From the NCBI GenBank assembly GCA_965658595.1, contig CBFHSW010000076.1:1-16259 (forward strand): a stretch of 16,259 bases of DNA, given 5' to 3'. This DNA comes from UBA1858 sp965658595. Its GTDB lineage: Bacteria > Pseudomonadota > Gammaproteobacteria > UBA4575. The position numbers and the translations under genes were made by a program. The notes under the pieces are model-generated. The model saw only the letters and a list, made by a program, of their open reading frames with translations, did not search any database and was not told the DNA's origin. Every line of letters begins with the position of its first letter. The first letter of the stretch is position 1. Positions 14,495 to 16,259 of the stretch are shown piece by piece.

Positions 14495-16234
14495 ATGAAA
14501 ACTCGCTATAACCCCATCATTAATCCGGACAATCCTGATTGGCCTCAGGTAATTGTATTTGAGGCAGAAAATGCCCAGCAAGCCCGGTTACCTCCTGTGA
14601 GAATATTTCTTGGTACTGAATACGCGCAGCGAAAAGCTCAACGTGTATTTATGTATTCCGTTGAAAAGTTTCGCAATCCAGCACGCCGATATGAAATATA
14701 TTGTATGGATGATTTAGCCGGGTTTGATAACAGGCGCTGGCGAACAGGCTTCACTTTATACCGATTTGCTATTCCTGAATTTGCAGGCTTTCAAGGTAAA
14801 GCGATTTATAACGATGTTGATCAAATTTATCTTGCTGATCCAGGTGAATTATTTGATAGTGAAATGGGTACAGCCGGTTACATGTCAGTGGCTCGCAACG
14901 ACACCTCAGTAATGCTAATAGATTGTGCCAAGATGGGCAGTCTTTGGAATATTCAGCAGGCCGCTAGCAAGACCAAGAAACAACTTCATGATTGTGTACT
15001 AGAAGACGAAAGTTTATGGGCTGCTTGCGACGGTGGTTGGAACACGCGTGATTGTGAACACCCGCTAGAACAGATTAAGTGCTTACACTATACCGCTTTG
15101 CATACTCAGCCTTGGCGACCAACCCCTGAGCAGTATTCTTATCATCACCATACTTTGGCCTATTTGTGGGAAGATCTAGAGTGTGAATTGGATGCGTTAG
15201 AAGAAGATCATGACAATTCATATCAAAACTTTGCACCAGTGATCTGGGCCTTAACAACGCATAGACGGGGTGATAATAGCCAAATCTTGAATTTGGCTGC
15301 TCAACTTTCAGATCAGGTGATTGAAAAAAGTTTAAGTTTTAATGTTAGCAATCATATTCCAAATTATTTGCGTGGTAGTACATTGCTAGGGCTCAAATCA
15401 AAAGAAATTTTAAATTCACCTTGGCCTGATATTGTCATATCTGCGGGACGCCGGTCTGCGCCGGTAGCACGTTGGATAAAATCTCAATCTCCTAACACGC
15501 GGTTAATTCACATTGGTAGACCCTGGTGTGGTTTAAGTCACTTTGACCTAGTTGTGACAACGCCACAATACCAAATACCTTTGCGTGAAAATGTGTACAT
15601 CAATAGCTTAACTCTAAATCAATTGGTATTTGAATCAGGTGATAATATTTCAGAGAGTGAGGTTGTCACGCAAATTGGCATGTCCCAGCCCTATCTGACA
15701 GTAGTATTAGGAGGGCATAGTCGTCCTTATAAAATGACGCCATCGTACTTAAGTGAGATGGCGCAGATGATTAATAGTTTTGCACGCTTGCGTAATTTCT
15801 CGGTATTAATTACCACTAGTCCTCGCACACCCAGTTATGCATTGGAGTGTTTTGCGTCTCAACTAGATGTGCCTTATCAATGTCATGTCTGGAGTGCGGA
15901 TTCAAAAAACCCCTATACAGATTTTGCTCGCTTAGCACAGGCTATAGTGGTCACAGGTGATAGTGCTTCAATGGTGTCTGAATTATGTAAGCTCGGTAAG
16001 CCTGTTTATGTTCGCAAGCTTCCACGTTATTTTGACATTATTATGGATACTATTTCCGGATTACGAAATTTTTGTCGCTTCCCACTAGGGCGGGGTAACT
16101 ATAGAGGCATGCCTAAGCAACAAAACATATTGAGTCGTTTATTCGATAAAGCCGTAGAATATGGTTTTATCACTTCAATCAGAGATTTAGACTTGTTTTT
16201 AAATAATTTACACAATAGGGGTTACATAAAGTAA
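14495..16234 (+). CDS. GT8-like glycosyltransferase fused to ELM1/GtrOC1-type domain
   Basis: This 579 aa protein has two parts. Residues about 35-240 resemble family-8 glycosyltransferases: RIFLGTEYAQRKAQRVFMYS, RYEIYCMDDL, FTLYRFAIPEF, and a DxD metal/nucleotide-sugar motif D107-V-D109 in IYNDVDQIYLADP, followed by DTSVMLIDCAKM. Residues about 248-560 match the ELM1/GtrOC1 family (Pfam Mito_fiss_Elm1, formerly DUF1022): ALTTHRRGDNSQ (G259-D260), FDLVVTTPQY, VLGGHSRPYKM (near 405), TTSPRTP and VTGDSASMVSELCKLGKP (486-503). The second domain is thought to be GT-B-like, with GDS-x-SM-x-SE as a likely donor site. There is no signal peptide or membrane helix, so it should act on the cytoplasmic face, perhaps in lipopolysaccharide or capsule synthesis. 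No clear ribosome binding site precedes ATG 14495. The stop is followed after 7 bp by an ATG (16242) that could open another gene beyond the window. Confidence 0.85.
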   Translation: MKTRYNPIINPDNPDWPQVIVFEAENAQQARLPPVRIFLGTEYAQRKAQRVFMYSVEKFRNPARRYEIYCMDDLAGFDNRRWRTGFTLYRFAIPEFAGFQGKAIYNDVDQIYLADPGELFDSEMGTAGYMSVARNDTSVMLIDCAKMGSLWNIQQAASKTKKQLHDCVLEDESLWAACDGGWNTRDCEHPLEQIKCLHYTALHTQPWRPTPEQYSYHHHTLAYLWEDLECELDALEEDHDNSYQNFAPVIWALTTHRRGDNSQILNLAAQLSDQVIEKSLSFNVSNHIPNYLRGSTLLGLKSKEILNSPWPDIVISAGRRSAPVARWIKSQSPNTRLIHIGRPWCGLSHFDLVVTTPQYQIPLRENVYINSLTLNQLVFESGDNISESEVVTQIGMSQPYLTVVLGGHSRPYKMTPSYLSEMAQMINSFARLRNFSVLITTSPRTPSYALECFASQLDVPYQCHVWSADSKNPYTDFARLAQAIVVTGDSASMVSELCKLGKPVYVRKLPRYFDIIMDTISGLRNFCRFPLGRGNYRGMPKQQNILSRLFDKAVEYGFITSIRDLDLFLNNLHNRGYIK

Positions 16235-16259
16235 GTGGAAGATGCAGAATCATCTGAGA

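Noticed and set aside
1..16259. Mobile elements, CRISPR arrays, tRNA or rRNA genes
   Set aside because: No transposase, integrase, terminal inverted repeats, regularly spaced repeats or cloverleaf were recognised by eye on either strand; a tRNA scan was not possible here.

Overview
The window looks like chromosomal DNA of a gammaproteobacterium. It is AT-rich (GC around 40 % by eye). The best lineage marker is a full-length RapA/HepA, and the MltD-type transglycosylase and AlkB/photolyase repertoire agree with this. I see no phage, transposon, CRISPR array, rRNA or tRNA. The gene set suggests an aerobic, light-exposed, probably aquatic organism, but the lifestyle is inference.

Layout. Positions 1-389 (minus) hold the N-terminal part of a SenB-like glycosyltransferase (TIGR04348 family), cut by the window edge. 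It diverges across a 375 bp intergenic region, which carries a short 13-bp tandem repeat, from a plus-strand oxidoreductase-SelD fusion (765-3023). Together they form a selenium island. Next come a plus-strand MltD-like lytic transglycosylase (3235-5193) and a convergent minus-strand run read from right to left: glutathione peroxidase (10703-10149), a DnaQ-type exonuclease/UvrC-like GIY-YIG fusion (10127-8706), a DUF2452-like small protein (8713-8114, overlapping the previous gene by 8 bp) and RapA (8046-5242).

Positions 10749-11515 have no long gene but are highly organised. On the plus strand they hold a perfect 9-bp inverted repeat and three small open reading frames with good Shine-Dalgarno sequences (about 77, 34 and 34 aa; the first two have one hydrophobic segment each). 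Two terminator-like hairpins separate the second from the third. This is the least explained part of the window.

Positions 11516-14246 form a DNA-repair island. Minus-strand DUF2805/TIGR03643, an iron-sulfur bacterial photolyase (FeS-BCP/PhrB type) and an AlkB-family dioxygenase diverge from a tiny plus-strand DUF2256 zinc-ribbon protein. The last gene (14495-16234) is a fusion of a GT8-like glycosyltransferase domain with an ELM1/GtrOC1-type domain.

How the genes may work together. SelD would make selenophosphate and SenB could use it to make a selenosugar, as in selenoneine synthesis; the third gene, senA, is not in the window. Photolyase, AlkB and the exonuclease/GIY-YIG protein deal with DNA damage, RapA recycles RNA polymerase and the peroxidase removes peroxides, so much of the window concerns oxidative, light or genotoxic stress. 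The functional grouping is inferred from family membership and gene order; no expression data are available.
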